Shown here one piece after another: positions 26,464 to 34,481 of a stretch of DNA of 64,000 nucleotides. Below the pieces are notes generated by a model that searched no databases, had not been told where the DNA came from, and was given only the letters and a program-made list of their open reading frames with translations. The stretch's first letter is position 1, and each line of letters opens with the position of its first letter. This DNA is from Pseudomonas sp. Irchel s3h14. GTDB taxonomy: Bacteria > Pseudomonadota > Gammaproteobacteria > Pseudomonadales > Pseudomonadaceae. Position numbers and translations under genes: made by a program. Location: assembly GCF_900187425.1 (NCBI RefSeq), contig NZ_FYDJ01000023.1, forward strand, positions 1-64,000. The letters run 5' to 3'.

Positions 26464-27015
26464 TCAAGTATTGGCAGGCTGAGCAAGCGGCGGGATCGAC
26501 TCGGACCGCACGGGGTAGACCTCGGTCCGCCGGTCAGCGAAGAAGCATTCTAAGGTACGGCCCACCGTGCGGAAAGCCAGCTCGGACCAAGGGATGTCGG
26601 CTTCTTCGAAAAGCGCCACTTCAAGGCTCTCGGGACCGGCGCAAAAGTCCAGGTCCACCAGCTCGGCGCGGAAGAATACATGCACCTGGCTGATGTGCGG
26701 CACGTCGATCAACGTATAGATGCTCAGGTTGCGCACCCGCGCGCAGGCTTCTTCGGCCGTCTCGCGAATGGCCGCCTGCTCGATGGTTTCACCGTTTTCC
26801 ATGAAACCGGCGGGCAGGGTCCAATAACCGAGCCGAGGCTCGATGGCGCGTCGGCACAGCAAAACCCTGGAGCCCCAGGTCGCGACGCAACCGGCGACGA
26901 TATTGGGGTTCTGGTAGTGAATCGCCTGACAGCTGTCACAGACAAAACGCAAGCGCGAATCGCCCTCTGGAATGCGCTGGGTCACCGGGTTGCCGCACTG
27001 ACTGCAAAATTTCAT
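26464..27015 (-). CDS. Nudix hydrolase with N-terminal zinc ribbon
   Basis: A 183-residue protein with four cysteines in zinc-ribbon spacing (Cys4, Cys7, Cys26, Cys29) and a Nudix box at about 70-92 (AGFMENGETIEQAAIRETAE, then EACARV). The arrangement resembles the C-terminal half of NADH pyrophosphatase NudC but without its N-terminal domain. It probably cleaves a nucleoside diphosphate derivative; the substrate is unknown. It is divergent from the CoA pyrophosphatase-like gene. Confidence 0.88.
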   Translation of the reverse strand: MKFCSQCGNPVTQRIPEGDSRLRFVCDSCQAIHYQNPNIVAGCVATWGSRVLLCRRAIEPRLGYWTLPAGFMENGETIEQAAIRETAEEACARVRNLSIYTLIDVPHISQVHVFFRAELVDLDFCAGPESLEVALFEEADIPWSELAFRTVGRTLECFFADRRTEVYPVRSESIPPLAQPANT

Positions 27016-27160
27016 GCTTGGGTTCCTGAATGCTGCGCCTATCTTGGCGTGCGACGGTGTCTGTCGGCAAGTTGTCGTTTAGCGACATGCAGTGGTTATG
27101 GGCTTGGGCGGTCGGTTCGATTGGTGCATGATGCGAGTAGCGAACAAATCGAGAAGTCTC

Positions 27161-27760
27161 ATGCTGGACGAGCTACTGCATCGAGTAAGCAACCACACCC
27201 CTCGCACACTGGAAACCGACAAACGTTTCCCTGAAGCCGCGGTACTGGTGCCCATCACTCGCAGTGACGAACCGGAACTGGTTCTGACCCTGCGCGCCAG
27301 CGGGCTCTCGACCCATGGCGGCGAAGTCGCCTTCCCCGGCGGGCGGCGCGACCCCGAAGACCCTGACCTGATTTTCACCGCCCTGCGCGAAGCCGAAGAA
27401 GAAATCGGCCTGCCGCCCGGGCTGGTCGAAGTGATCGGCCCGCTGAGCCCGTTGATCTCCCTGCACGGCATCAAGGTCACACCCTATGTCGGTGTGATTC
27501 CGGACTTTGTCGAGTACCGGGCCAACGATGCCGAGATCGCCGCAGTCTTCAGCGTACCGCTGGAGTTCTTCCGCAAGGATCCGCGCGAACACACCCATCG
27601 CATCGATTACCAGGGTCGAAGTTGGTACGTGCCGAGCTATCGTTATGGCGAGTACAAAATCTGGGGCCTGACGGCGATTATGATCGTCGAGTTGATCAAC
27701 CTGCTCTATGACGCCAAAATCAGCCTGCATCAGCCACCCAAGACGTTTATCAACACCTGA
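27161..27760 (+). CDS. CoA pyrophosphatase-like Nudix hydrolase
   Basis: A 199-residue Nudix protein. LTLRASGLSTHGGEVAFPGG followed by RRDPEDPDLIFTALREAEEE and IGLPPGLVEVIGPLSPL matches the NudL/CoA diphosphatase subgroup (extended box with L-L-T-x-R-x-x-x-L-x-x-H-x-G-x-x-x-F-P-G-G). It would trim CoA or related compounds. The start at 27161 matches the family N-terminus; the open frame to 27092 adds an unrelated Cys/Trp tract. It is followed by the carbonic anhydrase-like gene. Confidence 0.9.
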   Translation: MLDELLHRVSNHTPRTLETDKRFPEAAVLVPITRSDEPELVLTLRASGLSTHGGEVAFPGGRRDPEDPDLIFTALREAEEEIGLPPGLVEVIGPLSPLISLHGIKVTPYVGVIPDFVEYRANDAEIAAVFSVPLEFFRKDPREHTHRIDYQGRSWYVPSYRYGEYKIWGLTAIMIVELINLLYDAKISLHQPPKTFINT

Positions 27761-27828
27761 AGCCATCGCCCGTATGGCGTGAACCCCGCTTTTTGCAAGT
27801 GAGCCAGCCTGGCCTTGAGGACAATAAG

Positions 27829-28353
27829 ATGAAATATCGCCTGGGCGACGCCCGCGTCGAAACCCATCCGCAGAGCTGGGTCGCACCCAATGCCGTGCTG
27901 GTGGGTAAGGTCAAACTGGAAGAGGGCGCCAACGTCTGGTTCAACGCCGTGCTGCGTGGCGACAACGAACTGATCCTGATCGGCAAGAACAGCAACGTCC
28001 AGGACGGCACGGTGATGCACACCGACATGGGTTATCCGCTGACGATCGGCACCGGCGTGACCATCGGCCATAACGCCATGCTTCATGGCTGCACGGTGGG
28101 CGATTACAGCTTGATCGGGATTAATGCGGTGATCCTCAACGGCGCGAAAATCGGAAAGAACTGCATCATCGGCGCCAATTCGCTGATCGGTGAAGGCAAG
28201 GAGATTCCAGACGGTTCGCTGGTCATGGGCTCCCCCGGCAAAGTGGTGCGCGAGCTGACCGAACCGCAGAAAAAAATGCTGGAGGCCAGCGCCCGTCACT
28301 ATGTGCATAACTCGCAACGTTATGCCCGCGATCTGGTTGAGCAGGAAGAATGA
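27829..28353 (+). CDS. Gamma-carbonic anhydrase family protein (left-handed beta helix)
   Basis: A 174-residue hexapeptide-repeat protein (VWFNAVLRGDNELILIGKNS, VGDYSLIGINAVILNGAKIG) with metal-binding histidines in DGTVMHTDMG and IGHNAMLHGC. The family includes gamma carbonic anhydrases (YrdA, PaaY-like) whose true activity varies. A good ribosome site (TTGAGGACAATAAG) fixes the start at 27829. The stop overlaps the next start by four bases (ATGA), so it is coupled to the DUF1289 gene. Confidence 0.93.
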   Translation: MKYRLGDARVETHPQSWVAPNAVLVGKVKLEEGANVWFNAVLRGDNELILIGKNSNVQDGTVMHTDMGYPLTIGTGVTIGHNAMLHGCTVGDYSLIGINAVILNGAKIGKNCIIGANSLIGEGKEIPDGSLVMGSPGKVVRELTEPQKKMLEASARHYVHNSQRYARDLVEQEE

Positions 28354-28565
28354 GCGCCACTGAACGGCCGGTGCTATCGCCCTGCGTGAACATTTGTGCG
28401 TTGGACGACGATGACATTTGCACCGGGTGTCAGCGCACGGTGGAAGAGATCACGCGCTGGAGCCGAATGGACAACGAGGAGCGCCGCAAGGTGTTGGGGT
28501 TGTGTCATGAGCGGGCCAAGTCCAGCGGGATACTCTGGATGATCGGCAAAACTCCCAATCTGTAG
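28350..28565 (+). CDS. DUF1289 small cysteine-rich protein
   Basis: A 71-residue protein with the conserved SPCVNICALDDDDICTGCQR at residues 10-29, followed by TVEEITRWSRMDNEERRKVL. The cysteines suggest an Fe-S or zinc site, and the function is unknown. Its stop codon TAG lies inside the left end of the family C repeat that starts at 28562, so the repeat abuts or has replaced the native 3' end. Confidence 0.9.
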   Translation: MSATERPVLSPCVNICALDDDDICTGCQRTVEEITRWSRMDNEERRKVLGLCHERAKSSGILWMIGKTPNL

Positions 28566-28702
28566 CAGCTGGCGGAGCCTGCGTTCGGCTGCGTTCGGCT
28601 GCGTAGCAGTCGTAAATCCTGAGTCCGCGGTGTGCCTGAATAATTGCATTGCCTGATTTTGCGACTGCTTCGCAGCCGAACGCAGCCTTCGGCAGCTGCT
28701 AC
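28562..28702. repeat. Inverted-repeat element, family C copy 2
   Basis: Same family as 16990-17134, with arms GTAGCAGCTGGCGGAGCCTG and CAGCCTTCGGCAGCTGCTAC. This copy has a tandem duplication of GCGTTCGGCT near 28580-28600. Confidence 0.9.
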
Positions 28703-28780
28703 AGGATTCGCGTTTGGGTTTGGTGCTTGTGTATGGCTGAAGTACCCTGTGCGCCAAATTGACAGGTATCCCGCCGCCCC

Positions 28781-29248
28781 ATGTTCTTCCTGATCGCTTA
28801 CATCAGCAGCGTCGTGCTGATCAACTTCGCCTTTTCCACCGCTCCGCACCTGGACATCCTCTGGTCAGCCTGGGGTGGTTTGGTGTTCGTTTTGCGCGAC
28901 ATGGTGCAAACCCGTTTCGGCCATGGCGCGATCGCGGCGATGCTGGCAGCGCTGGTGTTGTCCTACGTGACGTCCGATCCGTCCATCGCGCTGGCCAGCG
29001 CCACGGCGTTCGCGGTGTCCGAATGCATCGATTGGCTGGTGTTCAGCATCACCAAGCGTCCCTTGCACGACCGCCTGTGGATAAGTTCGGCCCTGAGCAT
29101 TCCTCTCGATACCTTCATTTTCTTCGGCATGATCGATGCGTTCACCCCGGGCGTGATTCTCACCGCCATGGGCTCGAAGTTCGCGGGCGTGACCGCCGTG
29201 TGGCTGATCATGGCCTGGCGCTTGCGTAAGCAGGCCGTTGTCAGCTGA
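28781..29248 (+). CDS. VUT-family membrane transporter (putative queuosine precursor/vitamin uptake)
   Basis: A 155-residue integral membrane protein with about five helices (MFFLIAYISSVVLINFAFST, LDILWSAWGGLVFVLRDMVQ, GAIAAMLAALVLSYVTSD, ATAFAVSECIDWLVFSITKR, SSALSIPLDTFIFFGMIDAF). The SECIDWLVFS..RPLHDRLWISS pattern fits the VUT/YhhQ group, of which YhhQ carries 7-cyano-7-deazaguanine. The exact substrate here is unproven; I saw no recognisable preQ1 riboswitch upstream. Confidence 0.8.
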   Translation: MFFLIAYISSVVLINFAFSTAPHLDILWSAWGGLVFVLRDMVQTRFGHGAIAAMLAALVLSYVTSDPSIALASATAFAVSECIDWLVFSITKRPLHDRLWISSALSIPLDTFIFFGMIDAFTPGVILTAMGSKFAGVTAVWLIMAWRLRKQAVVS

Positions 29249-29347
29249 AGCCAAACCCGCAGGTTCATGTAAAATGCCGCGCTTTCTCCCCATGGGAAGC
29301 GCGCCAGGCGCTGCGACCCTCGATGATCCGCTTCTTGAGGACCTGAG

Positions 29348-30529
29348 ATGACCCGTATCGGAACTCCATTGTCGCCAACCGCGACCCGCGTATTGCTGTG
29401 TGGCTGTGGCGAGTTGGGCAAGGAAGTGGTGATCGAGCTGCAACGCCTGGGCGTTGAAGTGATTGCCGTGGATCGCTACGCCAATGCCCCGGCCATGCAG
29501 GTTGCCCATCGCAGCCATGTGATCAACATGCTCGATGGCGCCGCCCTGCGTGCGGTGATCGAAGTCGAAAAGCCGCATTTCATCGTGCCGGAAATCGAAG
29601 CCATTGCCACCGCGACCCTCGTGGAACTGGAAGCCGAAGGCTTCACCGTGATCCCGACCGCTCGCGCCGCGCAGTTAACCATGAACCGCGAAGGCATCCG
29701 TCGCCTGGCCGCTGAAGAGCTGGACCTGCCGACCTCGCCGTACCACTTCGCCGACACCTTCGAGGATTACAGCAAGGCTGTCGAAGACCTCGGCTTCCCA
29801 TGTGTGGTTAAACCGGTGATGAGCTCGTCGGGTAAAGGCCAGAGCCTGCTGCGTAGCGTCGATGACGTGCAGAAAGCCTGGGATTACGCTCAAGAGGGCG
29901 GCCGTGCCGGTAAAGGCCGCGTGATCATCGAAGGCTTTATCGACTTCGACTACGAAATCACCCTGTTGACCGTGCGTCACGTCGGCGGCACTACGTTCTG
30001 CGCGCCAGTCGGTCACCGTCAGGAGAAGGGCGACTATCAGGAATCCTGGCAGCCACAAGCCATGAGCCCGATTGCCCTGGCCGAATCCGAGCGCGTTGCC
30101 AAAGCCGTCACTGAAGCCTTGGGTGGCCGTGGTCTGTTTGGTGTTGAGCTGTTCATCAAAGGCGATCAAGTCTGGTTCAGCGAAGTCTCGCCGCGTCCAC
30201 ATGACACCGGTCTGGTGACGTTGATTTCCCAGGACCTGTCGCAGTTCGCGCTGCACGCACGGGCCATTCTGGGCCTGCCGATTCCGTTGATCCGTCAGTT
30301 CGGCCCATCGGCTTCGGCGGTGATTCTGGTGGAAGGGCAGTCGACTCAAACAGCTTTCGCCAATCTCGGTGCTGCGTTGAGCGAGCCGGATACGGCGCTG
30401 CGTCTGTTCGGCAAGCCTGAGGTGAATGGTCAGCGTCGGATGGGTGTGGCGTTGGCGCGTGATGAATCCATCGAAGCCGCTCGTGCCAAGGCGACCCGCG
30501 CGTCCCAGGCCGTTGTTATAGAGCTGTAA
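29348..30529 (+). CDS. purT: Formate-dependent phosphoribosylglycinamide formyltransferase
   Basis: A 393-residue ATP-grasp enzyme making formyl-GAR from GAR, formate and ATP in purine synthesis. It has the N-terminal VLLCGCGELGKEVVIELQRL with VIAVDRYANAPAMQVAHRSH, the ATP-grasp core FPCVVKPVMSSSGKGQSLLR, and C-terminal VWFSEVSPRPHDTGLVTLIS. Length is standard. GAGGACCTGAG just upstream is a good ribosome site, and TAAAAT at 29270-29275 may be a -10 element. Confidence 0.97.
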   Translation: MTRIGTPLSPTATRVLLCGCGELGKEVVIELQRLGVEVIAVDRYANAPAMQVAHRSHVINMLDGAALRAVIEVEKPHFIVPEIEAIATATLVELEAEGFTVIPTARAAQLTMNREGIRRLAAEELDLPTSPYHFADTFEDYSKAVEDLGFPCVVKPVMSSSGKGQSLLRSVDDVQKAWDYAQEGGRAGKGRVIIEGFIDFDYEITLLTVRHVGGTTFCAPVGHRQEKGDYQESWQPQAMSPIALAESERVAKAVTEALGGRGLFGVELFIKGDQVWFSEVSPRPHDTGLVTLISQDLSQFALHARAILGLPIPLIRQFGPSASAVILVEGQSTQTAFANLGAALSEPDTALRLFGKPEVNGQRRMGVALARDESIEAARAKATRASQAVVIEL

Positions 30530-30533
30530 CCGC

Positions 30534-30636
30534 GTCGCTGCATTCGCGGGCAAGCCTTGCTCCTACAGGTTTCGCGTCGTTCACACCATCGTGAATCGAC
30601 GCAAACCTGTAGGAGCAAAGCTTGCTCGCGATTGCG
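30534..30636. repeat. REPIN between purT and the MHS transporter
   Basis: GCGGGCAAGCCTTGCTCCTACAG at the left is mirrored by CTGTAGGAGCAAAGCTTGCTCGCG at the right, with TTTGCGTCGATTC-like inner pairing. It lies between convergent genes. Confidence 0.8.
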
Positions 30637-30641
30637 GTCTA

Positions 30642-31958
30642 TCAGACCACCCGATTCAGATCGTTATCGCGCGTTTCCTTCAGGCACAGCACCGCAATCA
30701 AACTCAGCACCGCCGCCCCCGACACATACCCGCCGACATAACTCAAACCGCCCATCGCCACCAGCTTCTGTGCGAAGAACGGCGCCGCCGAGGCTCCGAC
30801 AATGCCGCCCAGGTTGTAGGCCGCCGACGCACCGGTATAACGCACGTGAGTCGGAAACAGCTCCGGCAGCAGCGCGCCCATCGGCGCAAACGTCACGCCC
30901 ATCAGAAACAGCTCGATGCACAAGAACAGCGCCACGCCCCAGGTCGAACCTTGGGTCAGCAGTGGCTCCATCAGGAAGCCGGACAGAATCGCCAGCACAC
31001 CGCCGATGATCAGCACCGGTTTACGCCCGTAACGATCACTGGCCCAGGCCGACAGCGGCGTAGCGGCGGCCATGAACAGCACGGCAAAGCACAGCAACGC
31101 GAGGAAAGTCTCGCGGGTGTAGCCGAGCGTCGACACGCCATAACTCAGCGAAAACACCGTCGAGATATAGAACAGCGCGTAGCACACCACCATCGCCCCG
31201 GCACCCAGCAACATCGGCGCCCAGTATTGGCTGAACAGCTCGACCAGCGGGATCTTTACCCGCTCCTGGCGAGCCATTGCGTTGGCAAACACCGGGGTTT
31301 CGTGAAGCTTGAGGCGAACATACAGACCGACCATCACCAGCGCAGCACTGAGCAGGAACGGAATCCGCCAGCCCCATGAGCGGAACTGTTCGTCGTTCAG
31401 GGTCATTGCCAGCGTCAGAAACAGGCCGTTGGCCGCGAGGAAACCGATCGACGGGCCGAGCTGCGGGAACATGCCGAACCAGGCGCGTTTGCCCTTCGGC
31501 GCATTCTCCGTCGCCAGCAACGCCGCGCCGCCCCATTCGCCGCCGAGTCCCAGGCCTTGGCCGAAGCGCAGCACGCAGAGCAGGATCGGCGCCCAGGCCC
31601 CGATGCTGTCGTATCCCGGGAGCACGCCGATTAGCGTGGTGCACACGCCCATTAGCAGCAGCGAGGCAACCAGCGTCGATTTTCGCCCGACGCGGTCTCC
31701 GAAGTGACCGAAAAGCGCCGAGCCCAACGGTCGAGCCAGGAAGGCGATGCCGAAAGTGAGGAACGCCGATAGCATTTGGGCCGTGCCGGAGGTTTGCGGA
31801 AAGAACACCGGACCGATCACCAGTGCAGCGGCAGTGGCATAGACGTAGAAGTCGTAGAACTCGATGGCGGTGCCGATGAAACTCGCGGTCGCCACGCGGG
31901 TGGCGGAGTTCGTCGGTTGCGCAGGCGCGGTGTCGTTATAAGTCGTGCTGGTCGTCAT
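30642..31958 (-). CDS. MFS transporter, metabolite:H+ symporter (MHS) family
   Basis: A 438-residue, twelve-helix permease. ATASFIGTAIEFYDFYVYAT at the first helix, FGHFGDRVGRKSTLVASLLL (loop 2-3 motif), RFGQGLGLGGEWGGAALLAT and SDRYGRKPVLIIGG are hallmarks of the MHS group (proline/betaine, citrate, alpha-ketoglutarate carriers). The start at 31958 has CAGGGATAAC upstream as ribosome site; an ATG at 31979 in frame has none. Substrate cannot be deduced. 31980-32201 has nothing clear. Confidence 0.9.
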   Translation of the reverse strand: MTTSTTYNDTAPAQPTNSATRVATASFIGTAIEFYDFYVYATAAALVIGPVFFPQTSGTAQMLSAFLTFGIAFLARPLGSALFGHFGDRVGRKSTLVASLLLMGVCTTLIGVLPGYDSIGAWAPILLCVLRFGQGLGLGGEWGGAALLATENAPKGKRAWFGMFPQLGPSIGFLAANGLFLTLAMTLNDEQFRSWGWRIPFLLSAALVMVGLYVRLKLHETPVFANAMARQERVKIPLVELFSQYWAPMLLGAGAMVVCYALFYISTVFSLSYGVSTLGYTRETFLALLCFAVLFMAAATPLSAWASDRYGRKPVLIIGGVLAILSGFLMEPLLTQGSTWGVALFLCIELFLMGVTFAPMGALLPELFPTHVRYTGASAAYNLGGIVGASAAPFFAQKLVAMGGLSYVGGYVSGAAVLSLIAVLCLKETRDNDLNRVV

Positions 31959-32201
31959 GCGGTTATCCCTGACAGTCATGTGGCCCAGTGGAGCGAATTA
32001 TTATGGTCGAACACCCAGGGATGTGGGAGTGAGGCGCGGCCGATGTTCAAGGTAGGAACAGTCGTCGGTGTGGTGCGGATATTGTCGATGATCTGGCCGG
32101 AACCTGCTGCGTGCGGGGTAAACACTTGGTCCGGCGGGGCTTGGGTAAGCGGCTTGATTATAGGAAGGCAGCTATCGATCGAACAAGGGGGAAAAAAGGA
32201 T

Positions 32202-33446
32202 CTAGCGGACGGGTAAGACTGCCGGCGTCGAACTGGTATGCCAGATCAACACCCGGGTAACGCGATTCTCCTCGGTCTCCAGAATCTCCAGCCGATAACG
32301 CCCGATCTTCAGGCATACCGCACTGTCCGGAATCGTTTCCAGCGCCTCGGTCACCAACCCATTGAGGGTTTTCGGACCGTCGCTTGGCAAGTGCCAGCCC
32401 AGGCTCTTGTTCAATTCGCGAATCGACGCCGCCCCTTCGATCACCAGGCGGCCATCGGCCTGTGGGTGGATGTGCGGGTTATCCAGGCTGTGCTGGCTTT
32501 CGAACTCGCCGACGATTTCTTCGAGAATGTCTTCCAGGGTCACGATACCGAGTACTTCGCCGTACTCGTCGACCACCATGCCCAGGCGTCGCTGTTGTTT
32601 ATGGAAATTCAACAGCTGCAGTTGCAGCGGGGTGCTTTCCGGCACGAAGTAGGGGTCGTGACAGGCTGCCAGCAGTGCCTCTCGGGTCAGGCTGGCGTCG
32701 GACAGCAGATGGCGGATCTGCCGGGTATTGAGCACTGCTTCGACCTGATTGATGTCACTGTGGAAAACCGGCAAGCGCGTGCGTTTATTGGTGCGAAGTT
32801 GCTCGATGATTTCCTCGAGGGAGTCGTCCAGATTGACCCCGTCGACGTCACTGCGTGGCACCAGAATGTCGTTGACCGTGATGTTGTCCAGCGCATGGAT
32901 GCCTGACAGCGGGTGTGGGCGGCAGACGGCGTGTTCGTGATCGTCGTGCCGATCGTTCGGGGCCTCGTCTTCGCTCTGCTGCACCACGTTGACTTTGCGG
33001 GCGAACGGTCGCATCAGCAGCTGGCTTATGCCATTGAGCAACCAGGCGGCGGGATAGATGATTTTCAGCGGCGCGCCAAGCAAGGTGTTGCCCAGGGCCA
33101 GGACGGCGTCCGGATAACGGACGGCGAGGGTGCGCGGCAGGTAGTCGGCGAACACCAGAAGCACGGCGCCAGCCCCCAGGCAGGCCACCCATGGACCGTT
33201 TTCCGCCCAGGTGAAAACCGCCAGCAAGGTGCTGATGACCACGACCAGTGCGCGGCACAGGGTGTTGCAGAGGATCAGGCTATTGAGCGAAAAGCTCAGT
33301 TTTGCCACCGGCTTGTCGCTCGAGCGCGAAGCGGTCCGCTGGGCGAGCAAGTGCTGTTGCGCAGCTTCGATGGCGGTAAACAGCCCCGACCATAAAATCA
33401 GCAGGGCCACTACCGCGAGCATCGGCCCTATGGGCAAGTCGTCCAT
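32202..33446 (-). CDS. CNNM/CorC (HlyC) family transporter, YfjD-like
   Basis: A 414-residue membrane protein. An N-terminal DUF21 domain of about four helices (MLAVVALLILWSGLFTAIEA, LNSLILCNTLCRALVVVIST, GAVLLVFADYLPRTLAVRYP) is followed by two CBS domains (VNDILVPRSDVDGVNLDDSL, TRLPVFHSDINQVEAVLN, RRLGMVVDEYGEVLGIVTLE) and a C-terminal transporter-associated domain (DGRLVIEGAASIRELNKSLG). Family members move Mg2+ or other divalent ions. It lies 12 bases downstream of the CcsA-like gene on the same strand. Confidence 0.92.
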   Translation of the reverse strand: MDDLPIGPMLAVVALLILWSGLFTAIEAAQQHLLAQRTASRSSDKPVAKLSFSLNSLILCNTLCRALVVVISTLLAVFTWAENGPWVACLGAGAVLLVFADYLPRTLAVRYPDAVLALGNTLLGAPLKIIYPAAWLLNGISQLLMRPFARKVNVVQQSEDEAPNDRHDDHEHAVCRPHPLSGIHALDNITVNDILVPRSDVDGVNLDDSLEEIIEQLRTNKRTRLPVFHSDINQVEAVLNTRQIRHLLSDASLTREALLAACHDPYFVPESTPLQLQLLNFHKQQRRLGMVVDEYGEVLGIVTLEDILEEIVGEFESQHSLDNPHIHPQADGRLVIEGAASIRELNKSLGWHLPSDGPKTLNGLVTEALETIPDSAVCLKIGRYRLEILETEENRVTRVLIWHTSSTPAVLPVR

Positions 33447-33458
33447 TAATGCCGCCCG

Positions 33459-34271
33459 TCAGATATGCAGGATGTATTCACGAACCAGCTTACTGCCGAA
33501 ATAGGCCAGCATCAGCAGGCAGAAACCGGCGAGGGTCCAGCGAATGGCCTTGTGTCCGCGCCAGCCGAGGCGGTTACGGCCCCAGAGCAGCACGCTGAAG
33601 ACGATCCAGGCGATGCAGGCCAGCAAGGTTTTGTGCACCAGGTGCTGGGCGAACAGGTTGTCGACGAACAGCCAGCCGGAGATCAGCGACAGCGACAGCA
33701 GGGTCCAGCCGGCCCAGAGGAAACCGAACAGCAGGCTTTCCATGGTTTGCAGCGGTGGGAAGTTCTTGATCAGGCCCGACGGGTGCTTGTGCTTGAGCTG
33801 ATGGTCTTGAACCAGCAGCAGCAACGCCTGGAATACCGCGATGGTGAACATGCCGTAGGCGAGGATCGACAGCAGGATGTGGGCGAGGATGCCCGGTTCT
33901 TCGTCGATGATCTGCACGGTGCCGGCGGGGGCGAACTGTGCGAGCAGCACGGTGGCGGCGCCGAGCGGGAACAGCAATACAAGCAGGTTTTCCACCGGGA
34001 TCCGCGAGCAGGCCAGCAGGGTCAGGGCAATCACCGCCGCGGCAATCAGGCTGGCGGCGCTGAAAAAATCCAGGCCCAGGCCAATCGGTGTCAGCAGGTG
34101 GGTGAACAGACTGGCGCTATGAGCCAGCACGGCGAACACGCCGAGCGTGACCAGCAGGCGTTTGTTCGCCTTGGCACCGGTGGCCAGACGAGTGCCCTGA
34201 TAGAGGGTCGCAGCGGCATATAAGCAGGCGGCGGCGAGGGTAGCTAGCAAACTGGGTGACAAGGGGAGCAT
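33459..34271 (-). CDS. CcsA/YpjD-like inner-membrane protein
   Basis: A 270-residue membrane protein with eight or so helices (LLATLAAACLYAAATLYQG, LLVTLGVFAVLAHSASLFTH, HILLSILAYGMFTIAVFQAL, MESLLFGFLWAGWTLLSLSL, HKTLLACIAWIVFSVLLWGR, GHKAIRWTLAGFCLLMLAYF). Tryptophan-rich W-x-W segments and paired histidines fit the CcsA/CcmC haem-handling superfamily, but the pseudomonad gene beside ffh is usually only called a cytochrome c assembly-like protein. The start at 34271 begins a hydrophobic N-terminus. It is divergent from ffh. Confidence 0.88.
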   Translation of the reverse strand: MLPLSPSLLATLAAACLYAAATLYQGTRLATGAKANKRLLVTLGVFAVLAHSASLFTHLLTPIGLGLDFFSAASLIAAAVIALTLLACSRIPVENLLVLLFPLGAATVLLAQFAPAGTVQIIDEEPGILAHILLSILAYGMFTIAVFQALLLLVQDHQLKHKHPSGLIKNFPPLQTMESLLFGFLWAGWTLLSLSLISGWLFVDNLFAQHLVHKTLLACIAWIVFSVLLWGRNRLGWRGHKAIRWTLAGFCLLMLAYFGSKLVREYILHI

Positions 34272-34378
34272 AAATCCTGTTAGGCAAGCCCGAAAGGCGC
34301 TGAGTTTGGCATAGAACCCCCGCAGCACGAAAGACCATGCAAGCTGACGACGAGGTGTCCGCCAGACGCAGTCTTCGC

Positions 34379-34384
34379 TATAAT
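34379..34384 (+). promoter_or_regulatory. Candidate -10 box of ffh
   Basis: A perfect TATAAT lies about 100 bp upstream of the ffh start. No good -35 match is seen at the right spacing, so the call rests on the -10 box and its position. Confidence 0.4.
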
Positions 34385-34481
34385 CCGCGACCTGCCCACG
34401 CCGCAGGCTCGCCGAGCACATGTTTATTCCGGTCTGGGCCGCCATTATCCCGGTCTACACAGGGCCTGAAAGGATCGCGCA

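Noticed and set aside
28703..28780. preQ1 riboswitch ahead of the VUT gene
   Set aside because: No match to the known preQ1 aptamer cores could be made by eye.
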